This document shows positions 37,033 to 45,575 of a stretch of DNA of 64,000 nt, one piece after another (position 1 is the stretch's first letter; each line of letters starts with the position of its first letter). The stretch comes from Exiguobacterium marinum DSM 16307. Its GTDB lineage: Bacteria; Bacillota; Bacilli; Exiguobacteriales; Exiguobacteriaceae. A model generated the notes under the pieces. That model was not told the origin of the DNA. It saw nothing but the letters and a program-made list of their open reading frames with translations, and did not search any database. The stretch covers positions 1,379,662 through 1,443,661 of the forward strand of contig NZ_KK211189.1 of assembly GCF_000620845.1 (NCBI RefSeq), given 5' to 3'. The position numbers and the translations under genes were made by a program.

Positions 37033-38756
37033 AGACGTATCGTTCTAGATTCATGACGACACTTATTCTGCTCGTCACGGGCGTCCTTCTTATGCTCGGC
37101 ATCGTGCTCGGACAACTGTTCAAAGACTTCTATTTAGATTCCGAACGAGACCGATTGAAAGAGGACGCTCAGCTAGCAGCCCTTTATCTAGAAGACGGAG
37201 AACTGGATGAAATACGTGAGTATGTCGGTCAAATCGATGATGGGAGTAGTTTTGATATTTTACTCCTTAACAGCAGGATGGAAGTAATTGCAGGAACACC
37301 GTTTCGTGTCGGTACAATCGATTATCAAATTGATCCGAATTTAGTACCGGATGACGGAACATTTGGTGAGGCGGACGAAGATGCATTGATTCAATTCACG
37401 AAACCGATCGATCTCGCTACAGGTGATACCGTATACCTGACATTTATCCGTTATGTGTCTGACCTAGAAGGGGTATATGATCGGATTTGGTTGACGATTG
37501 CGCTCGCGCTCGTCTTCTCGTTCTTCATCATCTTGTTCGTCCTACAGCATTTGACGAACCAATTCATTCGACCGATTGACGAGGCGACCATCGTCTTACG
37601 AGAGTTAGCGGATGGGAATTATCGCGCTCGTGTGTATGAACTGCGAAATGATGAGGAGACTGGCAGTCTGGCAGGTTCCATTAACGTCCTTGCCCGAAGT
37701 TTAGAGTCTATCTCCCTTGGAGAATCGGTTCAACGGGCGAGACTTGAGTCGCTCATCGAATATATGGGAGCGGGGCTTCTTCTAGTTGACGAACGCGGCA
37801 TCGTCACATTAGTCAACCGATCGTATCGGGAGATGTTCCAATACGATGATTTATCAATTGGACAATTTTATCATGGGATATTGCCGAGTCCTGATGTCGA
37901 ATCGCTCATTGAGGATGTCTATCTGACAGAAGAGGTTAACCGTCGTCAATTGTCGATTCGAACAGGTTTCAATCAGAAAACGTATATGGTGTCCGCTGCA
38001 CCGATATTCAGTGACACAGGGATGCTTCGCGGGACAACGTTACTATTCAACGACATCACAGAGCTAAAGCGGCTCGAGAAGATGCGGAAAGATTTTGTGG
38101 CGAACGTCAGTCATGAACTGAAGACACCCCTTACGTCCATTCGTGGATTTAGCGAAACGCTTCTTGACGGGGCTAAAGAAGTACCTGAACTTCGTGACCA
38201 GTTCTTAGACATCATTCAAAAAGAAGCGACGCGAATGCAGATGCTTGTCGAAGATCTCCTTGAACTTTCGAGATTGGAGCGAGATGATTTCCAAATGGAG
38301 CTGGTGTCCGTCGATTTGAATCAACTCGTCGACGAAGTATGTCTCCTACTCAGTCAAAAGGCGAACAAGAAGTCGATTCATCTAGAGACACAACACAATG
38401 GAGAAGTTGTATTGCAGGCTGATTTGAACCGAATGAAACAAGTGATCATGAATTTGGTCGCCAACGCGATCAACTATTCACCGGAAGGAAGTCGCGTTGA
38501 GATTTCTGTAGAGGCGAATCCGGATTCATACAAACTTCGAGTGCGAGACAACGGAATCGGAATTGCCGAAAAAGAAGTGAGTCGAATCTTTGAGCGCTTC
38601 TATCGTGTCGATAAGGCGAGAAGTCGCAACTCCGGTGGAACCGGGCTCGGGCTTGCCATCGTGAAGCACATCATCGATTTGCATCATGCGACCATCGATG
38701 TCGATAGCGTTGAGGGCAAAGGAACGACGTTCACCATCACGTTTCCGCGGGTTTAA
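37029..38756 (+). CDS. phoR: Sensor histidine kinase PhoR
   Basis: A 575-residue membrane kinase, partner of PhoP. The order is TM1 (about 9-29), an extracellular domain (30-150), TM2 (about 155-177), HAMP (180-235), PAS (240-340), HisKA and HATPase. The phospho-acceptor His362 is in NVSHELKTPLTSIRG. The ATP-binding N, G1 and G2 boxes are NLVANAINY, VRDNGIGI and GGTGLGLAI. Translation is probably coupled to phoP through the ATGA overlap. Which signal it senses cannot be seen; in Bacillus it is wall teichoic acid metabolism under phosphate limitation. Confidence 0.93.
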   Translation: MKTYRSRFMTTLILLVTGVLLMLGIVLGQLFKDFYLDSERDRLKEDAQLAALYLEDGELDEIREYVGQIDDGSSFDILLLNSRMEVIAGTPFRVGTIDYQIDPNLVPDDGTFGEADEDALIQFTKPIDLATGDTVYLTFIRYVSDLEGVYDRIWLTIALALVFSFFIILFVLQHLTNQFIRPIDEATIVLRELADGNYRARVYELRNDEETGSLAGSINVLARSLESISLGESVQRARLESLIEYMGAGLLLVDERGIVTLVNRSYREMFQYDDLSIGQFYHGILPSPDVESLIEDVYLTEEVNRRQLSIRTGFNQKTYMVSAAPIFSDTGMLRGTTLLFNDITELKRLEKMRKDFVANVSHELKTPLTSIRGFSETLLDGAKEVPELRDQFLDIIQKEATRMQMLVEDLLELSRLERDDFQMELVSVDLNQLVDEVCLLLSQKANKKSIHLETQHNGEVVLQADLNRMKQVIMNLVANAINYSPEGSRVEISVEANPDSYKLRVRDNGIGIAEKEVSRIFERFYRVDKARSRNSGGTGLGLAIVKHIIDLHHATIDVDSVEGKGTTFTITFPRV

Positions 38757-38810
38757 CGATTCCTTTATCGTTCATTCATATTTACTTTACAAAACCTTGC
38801 TATTCTATGA

Positions 38811-38871
38811 GTGAGACCTCTTCATCATCTCGTGACTCGATCGGTGCTCATCTCCACTGGGTCGAGAATTT
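38811..38871 (+). other. Structured RNA-like segment before the phoR-polA terminator
   Basis: Two mutually exclusive hairpins can be drawn. GAGTGAGA pairs with TCTC-gtg-ACTC. Alternatively CTCGA-T-CGGTG pairs with CACTG-GG-TCGAG. The second leads directly to a strong terminator. It may be a phoPR 3' end, a small RNA or an attenuated leader of polA. Confidence 0.35.
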
Positions 38872-38907
38872 GGCCCTTTTCTATTCGTAGAAAAGGGCCT
38901 TTTTTTT
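38872..38907 (+). terminator. Strong terminator between phoR and polA
   Basis: The 11-base arm GGCCCTTTTCT pairs with AGAAAAGGGCC and is followed by nine T residues (38899-38907). It is more than 110 bases after the phoR stop. Confidence 0.92.
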
Positions 38908-38963
38908 CGAACGCATGTACCCGTATGGTATGATGGACGAAGAGAAGAATGGAGGTCGATTGA

Positions 38964-41558
38964 ATGAATAAACTACTAATCCTGGATGGGAATTCCTTAA
39001 CATATCGTGCATTTTTCGCACTGCCTCCGATGTCGGACGCGTCGGGTCGGAATACGAATGCGGTGTATGGCTTTACGATGATGTTGTTAAAATTGATGGA
39101 GGACGAACAACCTACGCATTTCGCTGTTGCGTTCGATGCGTCGAAAAAGACGTTTCGTCATGATACGTTTGCTGAGTATAAAGGTGGACGTCAAAAAACT
39201 CCTGGAGAATTACGAGAACAGTTCCCGCTCGTACGTGACGTCTGTCGCGCGTTCGGCATCTCTGTCCTTGAGCTTGAACAATATGAGGCGGATGATATCA
39301 TCGGGACACTCTCGAAAGATACATCATTTGATCAAGTGACGATTGTGACGGGAGATAAAGATTTACTACAGCTCATCAATGAGCGAGTGACCGTTTATTT
39401 GACGAAGCGGGGCATCACGGATGTCGAGAAAATGAACGAGGCGGCTTTCCAAGAGCGATATGAAGGTCTACAGCCGATTCAGATGATTGACTTGAAAGGA
39501 TTAATGGGCGATAAGTCCGATAATATTCCCGGTATTCCAGGTGTAGGGGAGAAGACGGCGTTGAAGTTGATTTCAACGTATGGCACGGTCGAAGCCCTTT
39601 ACGAACATACGGATGAGCTAAAAGGGAAACAAAAAGAAAAAGTTGAGGCGAACGAGCGAGAAGCAAAAATGTCAAAACAGTTGGCAACGATTTATACGGA
39701 CGTTCCATTGAATGTGTCTGTAGACGATCTCGTCTTTAAATCGTATGACGCTTCCGTCGTGAAGCCTTTATTCATGGAACTCCAATTCAAATCGTTAATC
39801 GGAAAACTGTCGGACAGCGCTACAGAAGAAACGGTCGAAAAAAAAGCGCGGCCGACAATCGACCTTTCTGAACAAGATTTGTCTCGAGCGGTCCTGTTTC
39901 TTGAGCAACTGCACGATGATTATTTCGAAGAAGAAATTGTCGGGGTGGCGATTGCATCAGAACGTGGGGTGACGATTGGTGACGTGACTTTGTTACAAGA
40001 AGAGCCGGTCAAGGAATGGATTGAAGATGAATCTAGGGCGACGGTTTGTCTCGATTCCAAACAGACAATCATTCAGTTGAAACGTCAACAGCTATCGCTT
40101 CAAGGGTACGAGGATTTACTCGTTGCCGGATACTTACTAAATCTATCTGGTGGAACGTCACTTAGTTCGATCGCTTCTCATTTCGCCTATCATCTTGAAG
40201 AAGATGAAATGGTTTATGGGAAAGGTGCAAAAATTAAAGTTCCTGAGGAAGATGCGTTCCATTCACATCTCGCTGAAAAAGCACATGCGATTTATACGTT
40301 ATTTGAACGTGTCCTCTCCGAGTTGAAGGATAATGAACAGACAGAACTGTATGAGGCACTCGAAAAACCGCTCGTGTCTGTTTTAGCAGAAATGGAATGG
40401 GCAGGCATACATGTTAATATCGAAACGCTTCAACATATGGAGGCGGACCTTCGAGAACGTCTTAGTACGCTTGAAGTGACGATTCATGAGTTGGCCGGAG
40501 AACCATTCAACATCAATTCACCAAAGCAACTAGGGGTCATCTTGTTCGAAAAATTAGCGCTTCCTCCCGTGAAAAAAACGAAGACGGGATACTCGACAGC
40601 GGCTGATGTGCTTGAAAAGTTAGCGCCGCTCCACCCGATCATCGAGAAAATCATGCATTATCGAGAACTTGGTAAATTGCAGTCGACCTATGTCGAGGGA
40701 TTACAGAAAGTCGTGAAGGAAGACGGCAAGATCCACACCCGATACACACAGACGTTGACGCAAACTGGACGACTCTCGTCGGTCAACCCGAATCTTCAAA
40801 ACATCCCGATTCGATTAGAAGAAGGACGACGCATCCGCAAGGCGTTCACTGCAAGTGAACCAGACTGGGTACTCTATGCGGTCGATTATTCGCAAATCGA
40901 ACTTCGCATCATGGCGCACATGTCTCAAGATGAAAAAATGATTGCGGCATTCTTACACGACGAGGACATCCATACATCGACGGCGGCGAACGTCTTTAAA
41001 GTCTCGAAAGAAGAAGTGACTTCGCTTATGCGTCGTCAGGCGAAAGCAGTTAACTTTGGAATCATCTATGGAATCAGTGATTATGGACTTTCGCAAAATC
41101 TTGGAATTACACGTAAAGAAGCACAAACGTTTATTGATACGTATTTCGAACAGTTCCCTGGTGTAAAAACATTCATGGATGCGGCTATTGAACGTGCTCG
41201 AGAACACGGATTTGTTGAAACGATGTTAAAACGCCGTCGAAACATACCGGATATTCACTCTCGTAATTTCAACTTGCGTGGATTTGCTGAACGTACTGCC
41301 ATCAATACCCCGATTCAAGGAACGGCAGCCGATATTATCAAAAAAGCGATGATTGATGTCAATCATGCCCTCAAAACGTCGCACCTTCAGTCAAAACTAT
41401 TGTTACAAGTACACGATGAATTGATTTTTGAGGGTCCTGCTGAAGAGATGGAAGCATTAGAAAAACTGGTGACCGAAGCGATGGAACATACGGTTACACT
41501 CGATGTACCATTACGCGCTGACGGTGCAGTAGGAGCCACTTGGTTCGATACGAAATAA
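38964..41558 (+). CDS. polA: DNA polymerase I
   Basis: An 864-residue PolA for repair and Okazaki-fragment processing. The 5' nuclease domain (1-290) starts LLILDGNSLTYRAFF and keeps YEADDIIGT and MGDKSDNIPGIPGVG. A middle exonuclease-like domain (about 310-470) lacks the DxE metal residues of proofreading enzymes, as in Bacillus. The polymerase domain has YSQIELRIMAHMS, RRQAKAVNFGIIYG and the catalytic VHDEL. GGAGGT precedes the ATG. mutM starts 21 bases after and coaE soon after that, giving a repair and CoA operon. Confidence 0.96.
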   Translation: MNKLLILDGNSLTYRAFFALPPMSDASGRNTNAVYGFTMMLLKLMEDEQPTHFAVAFDASKKTFRHDTFAEYKGGRQKTPGELREQFPLVRDVCRAFGISVLELEQYEADDIIGTLSKDTSFDQVTIVTGDKDLLQLINERVTVYLTKRGITDVEKMNEAAFQERYEGLQPIQMIDLKGLMGDKSDNIPGIPGVGEKTALKLISTYGTVEALYEHTDELKGKQKEKVEANEREAKMSKQLATIYTDVPLNVSVDDLVFKSYDASVVKPLFMELQFKSLIGKLSDSATEETVEKKARPTIDLSEQDLSRAVLFLEQLHDDYFEEEIVGVAIASERGVTIGDVTLLQEEPVKEWIEDESRATVCLDSKQTIIQLKRQQLSLQGYEDLLVAGYLLNLSGGTSLSSIASHFAYHLEEDEMVYGKGAKIKVPEEDAFHSHLAEKAHAIYTLFERVLSELKDNEQTELYEALEKPLVSVLAEMEWAGIHVNIETLQHMEADLRERLSTLEVTIHELAGEPFNINSPKQLGVILFEKLALPPVKKTKTGYSTAADVLEKLAPLHPIIEKIMHYRELGKLQSTYVEGLQKVVKEDGKIHTRYTQTLTQTGRLSSVNPNLQNIPIRLEEGRRIRKAFTASEPDWVLYAVDYSQIELRIMAHMSQDEKMIAAFLHDEDIHTSTAANVFKVSKEEVTSLMRRQAKAVNFGIIYGISDYGLSQNLGITRKEAQTFIDTYFEQFPGVKTFMDAAIERAREHGFVETMLKRRRNIPDIHSRNFNLRGFAERTAINTPIQGTAADIIKKAMIDVNHALKTSHLQSKLLLQVHDELIFEGPAEEMEALEKLVTEAMEHTVTLDVPLRADGAVGATWFDTK

Positions 41559-41579
41559 GAGGATAGGAAGGTAGTAAGT

Positions 41580-42407
41580 ATGCCAGAATTACCAGAGGTT
41601 GAAACAGTCTGTCGTCGACTGCGACCTGTCGTTTCAGGAAAGACGATTCAGGCTGTCGATGTGCTCGACTCTAAAATTATTCGTGGACTCGATGCAGAAG
41701 AGTGGGTTCACCACTTGGTTGGAGAGACCATTATGGATGTAGAAAGGCGAGGGAAATTCATCTTGTTTAAATTAACGAACGGGTACCTCGTCTCACATCT
41801 ACGCATGGAGGGGAAATTCTTTCCGTACGAGACATTCACAGAACCGGTGAAACATACACATATCGTCATCACATTCACTGACCAATCTACCCTGCATTAT
41901 AATGATGTACGTAAGTTTGGTACGATGGAGTTGCGGACAAACGAAACGATTCATACAACACCGCCACTTTCATTGCTTGCTTATGAACCGTTTGACGAGC
42001 GTGTGACCGGAGAGGCACTACATCAGCGTTTAGGGCGGATGAAGTCCCGTGCCATCAAGACCGCCCTCCTCGATCAATCGATTTTTGTTGGATTGGGTAA
42101 TATTTATGTAGACGAAACGCTATTTCGTGCTGGTATTCATCCGATACGAACGGCCGCGAGTCTATCAGGTGAAGAAGTAGAGCGTGTACGGGTAGAAGCG
42201 GTCGCCGTCCTAACAGAGGCAATCGAGCGTGGGGGAAGTACGATACGTAGTTATACGAACCCCGACGGTGTGACTGGAACGTTCCAAGAGAGGCTGTATG
42301 TATACGGGCGAGCCGGTGAGCCGTGTCGTCGTTGTGGTCATGAAATTGAAAAGATGAAACTAGGCGGGCGTGGTACGCATTTTTGTCCGAACTGTCAACA
42401 ACGTTAA
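41580..42407 (+). CDS. mutM: Formamidopyrimidine-DNA glycosylase
   Basis: A 275-residue base-excision enzyme removing 8-oxoguanine. The catalytic Pro2 and Glu3 of MPELPEVETV are present. The Lys of ERRGKFILF is in place, and the H2TH region contains GLGNIYVDE. The C-terminal zinc finger has CRRCG and CPNC. It lies between polA and coaE, as in Bacillus. GGAAGGT precedes the ATG. Confidence 0.96.
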   Translation: MPELPEVETVCRRLRPVVSGKTIQAVDVLDSKIIRGLDAEEWVHHLVGETIMDVERRGKFILFKLTNGYLVSHLRMEGKFFPYETFTEPVKHTHIVITFTDQSTLHYNDVRKFGTMELRTNETIHTTPPLSLLAYEPFDERVTGEALHQRLGRMKSRAIKTALLDQSIFVGLGNIYVDETLFRAGIHPIRTAASLSGEEVERVRVEAVAVLTEAIERGGSTIRSYTNPDGVTGTFQERLYVYGRAGEPCRRCGHEIEKMKLGGRGTHFCPNCQQR

Positions 42408-42420
42408 GGGGTGGGCGAAT

Positions 42421-43029
42421 ATGTTGAAAATTGGATTAACGGGTGGGATTGCAACCGGAAAGTCCACAGTGTCTCGACTGTTTCGAGAGCGAGGGATTCC
42501 GATTATCGATGCTGATTTGATTGCGAGAAAGGTCATTGAGCCTGAGGGAAAGGCAATCGAAGGTGTAAAGGCGGCATTCCCGAAATGTTTTGATGGTGAT
42601 CTATTGAATCGCCCTGCATTAGGACGTGAAATCTTTCATGATGAAACGAAGCGTCAGCAATTAAACCAACTAATGCATCCTGCGATTCGTGAAGAGATGA
42701 AAGAACAGATGCGAACACACGAGACAGCCGGTGAACCGGTCGTCATTTTTGACATTCCCCTTTTATTCGAAGGAACAATGCTTGACCTCGTCGACTATTC
42801 TGTTGTCGTCTATTGTCGCGAAGAAATTCAATTGATGCGTCTCATGGAACGGAATGGGTTGACAAAAGAAGAGGCGCTCGCACGCATCCATTCTCAAATT
42901 CCGATTGAAGATAAAAAGCATCAGGCTGATTATCTTGTGAATAACAACGGGGCATTGGGGGAGTTACCTTCCCAAATTGACCGCTTAGTCGAACAATTTA
43001 AAGCTATACAAAAAAAGGCGAATGATTGA
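42421..43029 (+). CDS. coaE: Dephospho-CoA kinase
   Basis: A 202-residue P-loop kinase for the last step of CoA synthesis. It has Walker A GLTGGIATGKST (5-16), the DADLIAR substrate segment and FDIPLLFE. The ATG at 42421 follows AAGGGGTGGG and fits the family N-terminus MLKIGLTGG; the longer frame overlaps mutM. The message runs into a large nested hairpin element with no classic T-run. Confidence 0.95.
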   Translation: MLKIGLTGGIATGKSTVSRLFRERGIPIIDADLIARKVIEPEGKAIEGVKAAFPKCFDGDLLNRPALGREIFHDETKRQQLNQLMHPAIREEMKEQMRTHETAGEPVVIFDIPLLFEGTMLDLVDYSVVVYCREEIQLMRLMERNGLTKEEALARIHSQIPIEDKKHQADYLVNNNGALGELPSQIDRLVEQFKAIQKKAND

Positions 43030-43030
43030 A

Positions 43031-43153
43031 GGCACTGAAAAATCCTAAATGATTCTAAACAGAGGAGCGTCGTCCCAATCAGGGATGACGCTCCTCTGTA
43101 TTCCTTGCTTTTTCTCTGTTCCTGTAAGGCAAGAGCAGAGGTTTTTCAGTGCC
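43031..43153. repeat. Nested inverted-repeat element
   Basis: An outer 12-base perfect pair (GGCACTGAAAAA at 43031-43042 and TTTTTCAGTGCC at 43142-43153) encloses an 18-base-pair hairpin at 43059-43099 (arm begins ACAGAGGAGCGTC). It also encloses a possible second fold with CTTGC/GCAAG and CTCTG/CAGAG. The whole forms a three-way-junction-like unit of 123 bases between coaE and the convergent protease gene. It may be a shared terminator, a structured RNA or a miniature repeat element. Confidence 0.6.
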
Positions 43154-43173
43154 ATCGAATGATCGCCTTCTTT

Positions 43174-43656
43174 TTAATTCAAAGGGTCGGATTCAGGCGA
43201 TCCTTTTTTCCATGTATCATAAATCGCTCGGCCGTCACTTGGGTGACCACTTGAATAATAAATTGGATAGAGAGAGAAAAAGATATAGTAGAACGAGAAA
43301 TAGGCGAATTGATACGTATAAAGAGTAGGCTCGATTTCTTGTTGAAGAATAAATCCATTTAAAATGAGGATGCTCGCCAAGTTAAAAATTGCGCCCCCAC
43401 CGTAAACGAGAGAGCGAGTAACTTTATTGCTCCACTTCAAATCTGAAAACTGACACCATGCATCATAAAAGTAAACACGATTCACTTGTAGATGCCCTAT
43501 TTTGAACAATTTTTTTCCGGTCCCGATTTGCATATCGAGAGTGCCTCCGAATAATCTTGCGAAGAAATAATGTCCTAACTCGTGAATCAACGTCACAATC
43601 GGTAAAATGATGAAGAACGAAATGAAAAATTTATCGATATCTCCCCAATCAAACAT
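43174..43656 (-). CDS. Small M50-like membrane metalloprotease homologue
   Basis: A 160-residue membrane protein. A first helix (about 11-32) contains HELGH, the zinc motif of site-2 proteases. Two further hydrophobic stretches follow (about 85-105 and 115-137). Near the C-terminus HPSDGRAIYD is a candidate for the aspartate-containing second motif (normally NPxxxxDG). There is no PDZ domain. It resembles short zinc metalloproteases of unknown role; YpdC- or SpoIVFB-like functions are not supported. The ATG at 43656 has AAAGGAGG seven bases upstream. Confidence 0.78.
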   Translation of the reverse strand: MFDWGDIDKFFISFFIILPIVTLIHELGHYFFARLFGGTLDMQIGTGKKLFKIGHLQVNRVYFYDAWCQFSDLKWSNKVTRSLVYGGGAIFNLASILILNGFILQQEIEPTLYTYQFAYFSFYYIFFSLYPIYYSSGHPSDGRAIYDTWKKGSPESDPLN

Positions 43657-43752
43657 CACGACGCCTCCTTTCTCTTTTGCTTTACGAGAAGAAATTTCCC
43701 TCATTTTCAAAAAATAAACAAAGAAAAGTGAAAGAAATGTGACGATTCATAG

Positions 43753-43781
43753 TGAAAACGCTTACAAGTATCCGTTATAAT
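43753..43781 (+). promoter_or_regulatory. gapB promoter overlapped by a perfect cre-consensus site
   Basis: TGAAAACGCTTACA (43753-43766) agrees with the cre consensus at all defined positions. A perfect TATAAT follows at 43776-43781, so the site covers where the -35 must lie. Repression by CcpA in the presence of preferred sugars is inferred. Confidence 0.72.
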
Positions 43782-43813
43782 GAAACCGTAATGTAGAAAA
43801 AGGGGGATCTAGC

Positions 43814-44845
43814 ATGGGGACAAAAGTGGCGATTAATGGATTTGGTCGAATTGGGAGAATGGTATTTCGGAAATTGATGATCGAGGGGCGTCATGAAGTG
43901 GTGGCGATTAACGCAAGTTATCCGGCGGAAACACTCGCGCATCTCATCAAACATGATTCTATACATGGACCATTTGAATTGACCGTTCGCGCGCATGGGG
44001 ATACGCTCGAAGTCGATGGGAAACGAATTGAACTGATTTCAGAACGCGATCCGTCATGTTTGCCTTGGGCGGACCTTGAAATCGATATCGTGGTTGAAGC
44101 GACAGGGAAGTTCAACTCTGATGTCGGAGCTAGACTTCATCTGGACGCAGGGGCAAAAAAAGTGATTTTGACTGCGCCGGGTAAAGGAGATTTGCGTACG
44201 ATCGTGATGGGGGTCAATGATCGTGATTATCGTCCTGAAGAAGACCATATTATTTCAAACGCATCGTGTACGACGAACTGTCTCGGACCGGTCGTGAAAG
44301 TCTTGCATTCGACGTTCGGTATTGAGACGGGACTAATCACGACCGTACACGCCTATACGAATGACCAAAACAATATTGATAACCCGCATAAAGACTTACG
44401 GCGGGCGCGTGCTTGTGGTAATTCGATTATCCCGACATCGACGGGAGCGGCGAAAGCGATTGGGCTCGTATTGCCCGAACTTCAAGGGAAATTGAACGGA
44501 ATGGCGCTCCGTGTTCCGACACCTAACGTGTCACTCGTCGACTTAGTCGTGGAACTCCACCGAGATGTAACAATCGATGAAGTCAATAAAGCGTTCGAAC
44601 GGGCATCGTTCGGAGAAATGACAGGCATTTTAGGCATTTCCCAAGAACCGCTCGTGTCGATTGATTTTAACGGGGACGATCGTTCTTCGATTATCGATAT
44701 GGGTTCGACAATGGTCCTCGGAGGAAACCATGTTAAAGTGCTCGCTTGGTATGATAATGAGTGGGGGTATTCATGCCGTGTCGTGGACTTATTAGACATG
44801 GTGGCTAGCTATCTACAAATTGGACAACGAGAAACACACGTATAA
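43814..44845 (+). CDS. gapB: Glyceraldehyde-3-phosphate dehydrogenase, gluconeogenic type
   Basis: A 343-residue GAPDH with NGFGRIGR and the catalytic SNASCTTNCLGP (Cys). Residues after the second strand read INASYPAETLAHL; lack of Asp there fits NADP use, as in Bacillus GapB. The C-terminal WYDNEWGYSCRV is intact. It runs toward glucose synthesis in that family. AGGGGGA precedes the ATG. It lies directly before speD, as in Bacillus. There is no clear terminator, but speD also has its own promoter. Confidence 0.93.
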   Translation: MGTKVAINGFGRIGRMVFRKLMIEGRHEVVAINASYPAETLAHLIKHDSIHGPFELTVRAHGDTLEVDGKRIELISERDPSCLPWADLEIDIVVEATGKFNSDVGARLHLDAGAKKVILTAPGKGDLRTIVMGVNDRDYRPEEDHIISNASCTTNCLGPVVKVLHSTFGIETGLITTVHAYTNDQNNIDNPHKDLRRARACGNSIIPTSTGAAKAIGLVLPELQGKLNGMALRVPTPNVSLVDLVVELHRDVTIDEVNKAFERASFGEMTGILGISQEPLVSIDFNGDDRSSIIDMGSTMVLGGNHVKVLAWYDNEWGYSCRVVDLLDMVASYLQIGQRETHV

Positions 44846-44893
44846 AAAATATTACGAAGAAAAAAATATTTCTGATTTTTTTAATCAAATGTC

Positions 44894-44922
44894 TTGTAAC
44901 GATGTCCTAAACACGTTACACT
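44894..44922 (+). promoter_or_regulatory. speD promoter with inverted repeat
   Basis: TTGTAA (44894-44899), 17 bases, TACACT (44917-44922). Seven-base inverted arms TGTAACG (44895-44901) and CGTTACA (44914-44920) overlap both promoter boxes and form a possible operator. Confidence 0.55.
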
Positions 44923-44928
44923 CAGTTT

Positions 44929-45076
44929 CGTGAACTTCAATTGGTCTGACAAACGCAACTTAAAGGGTTAGGACCTCTTAGGACTAACTTTCCCCCGTGG
45001 TTGTGGGCGATTCAGGCACAAAGTGAGTGATCATCAACTACTTTGAGACCATTGATGTAAAGGGGGATCCACTAAT
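44929..45076 (+). promoter_or_regulatory. Structured 5' leader of speD
   Basis: About 150 untranslated bases. A hairpin at 44967-44988 has arms GTTAG/CTAAC plus inner CCT/AGG. A second at 45019-45045 has CAAAGT/ACTTTG. TCCCCC (44991-44996) can pair with the Shine-Dalgarno GGGGGA (45062-45067). This looks like a translation-controlling leader. No known riboswitch class was recognised. Confidence 0.45.
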
Positions 45077-45463
45077 ATGGATACTATGGGACGTCACATT
45101 ATTACAGAACTTTGGGAGTGCAATCCCGACAAATTAAATGATATCGACTACATCGAGCGTTTGTTCGTCGATGCTGCTCTTCGTTCGGGCGCTGAAGTCC
45201 GCGAAGTCGCATTCCACAAATTTGCGCCGCACGGCGTGAGTGGAGTCGTCATCATTTCAGAATCACACTTAACGATTCACAGTTTCCCTGAACATGGGTA
45301 CGCGTCAGTTGACGTGTTCACATGTGGAGATCGAATCGATCCGGCTACGGCATCGCAGTATATCGCCGAAGGCTTGGATGCAAAAGTACGTGAAGATGTT
45401 AAACTTGAACGTGGAATGGGACCAATTCGTGTTCCTGAAGCACAAGTTGCATTAACTAAATAA
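45077..45463 (+). CDS. speD: S-adenosylmethionine decarboxylase proenzyme
   Basis: A 128-residue class 1B SpeD that gives the aminopropyl donor for spermidine. Self-cleavage before Ser63 (in [14 protein letters not shown]) would form the pyruvoyl group; His68 and Cys83 are the expected helpers. AAGGGGGA precedes the ATG. It ends at a terminator. The spermidine synthase gene is not in the window. Confidence 0.95.
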   Translation: MDTMGRHIITELWECNPDKLNDIDYIERLFVDAALRSGAEVREVAFHKFAPHGVSGVVIISESHLTIHSFPEHGYASVDVFTCGDRIDPATASQYIAEGLDAKVREDVKLERGMGPIRVPEAQVALTK

Positions 45464-45481
45464 TTCTGAAGAACCTTTTGA

Positions 45482-45510
45482 GGCTGGCCGTTTAACGGTC
45501 AGCCCTTTTA
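45482..45510 (+). terminator. speD terminator
   Basis: Arms GGCTGGCCG and CGGTCAGCC with a TTTAA loop are followed by CTTTT. Confidence 0.78.
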
Positions 45511-45575
45511 AATGTTTTGTTGTCGCCTTAATTTTGATATGCTTAACGTATATAACTCAAGCGTTGAGGTGAATT

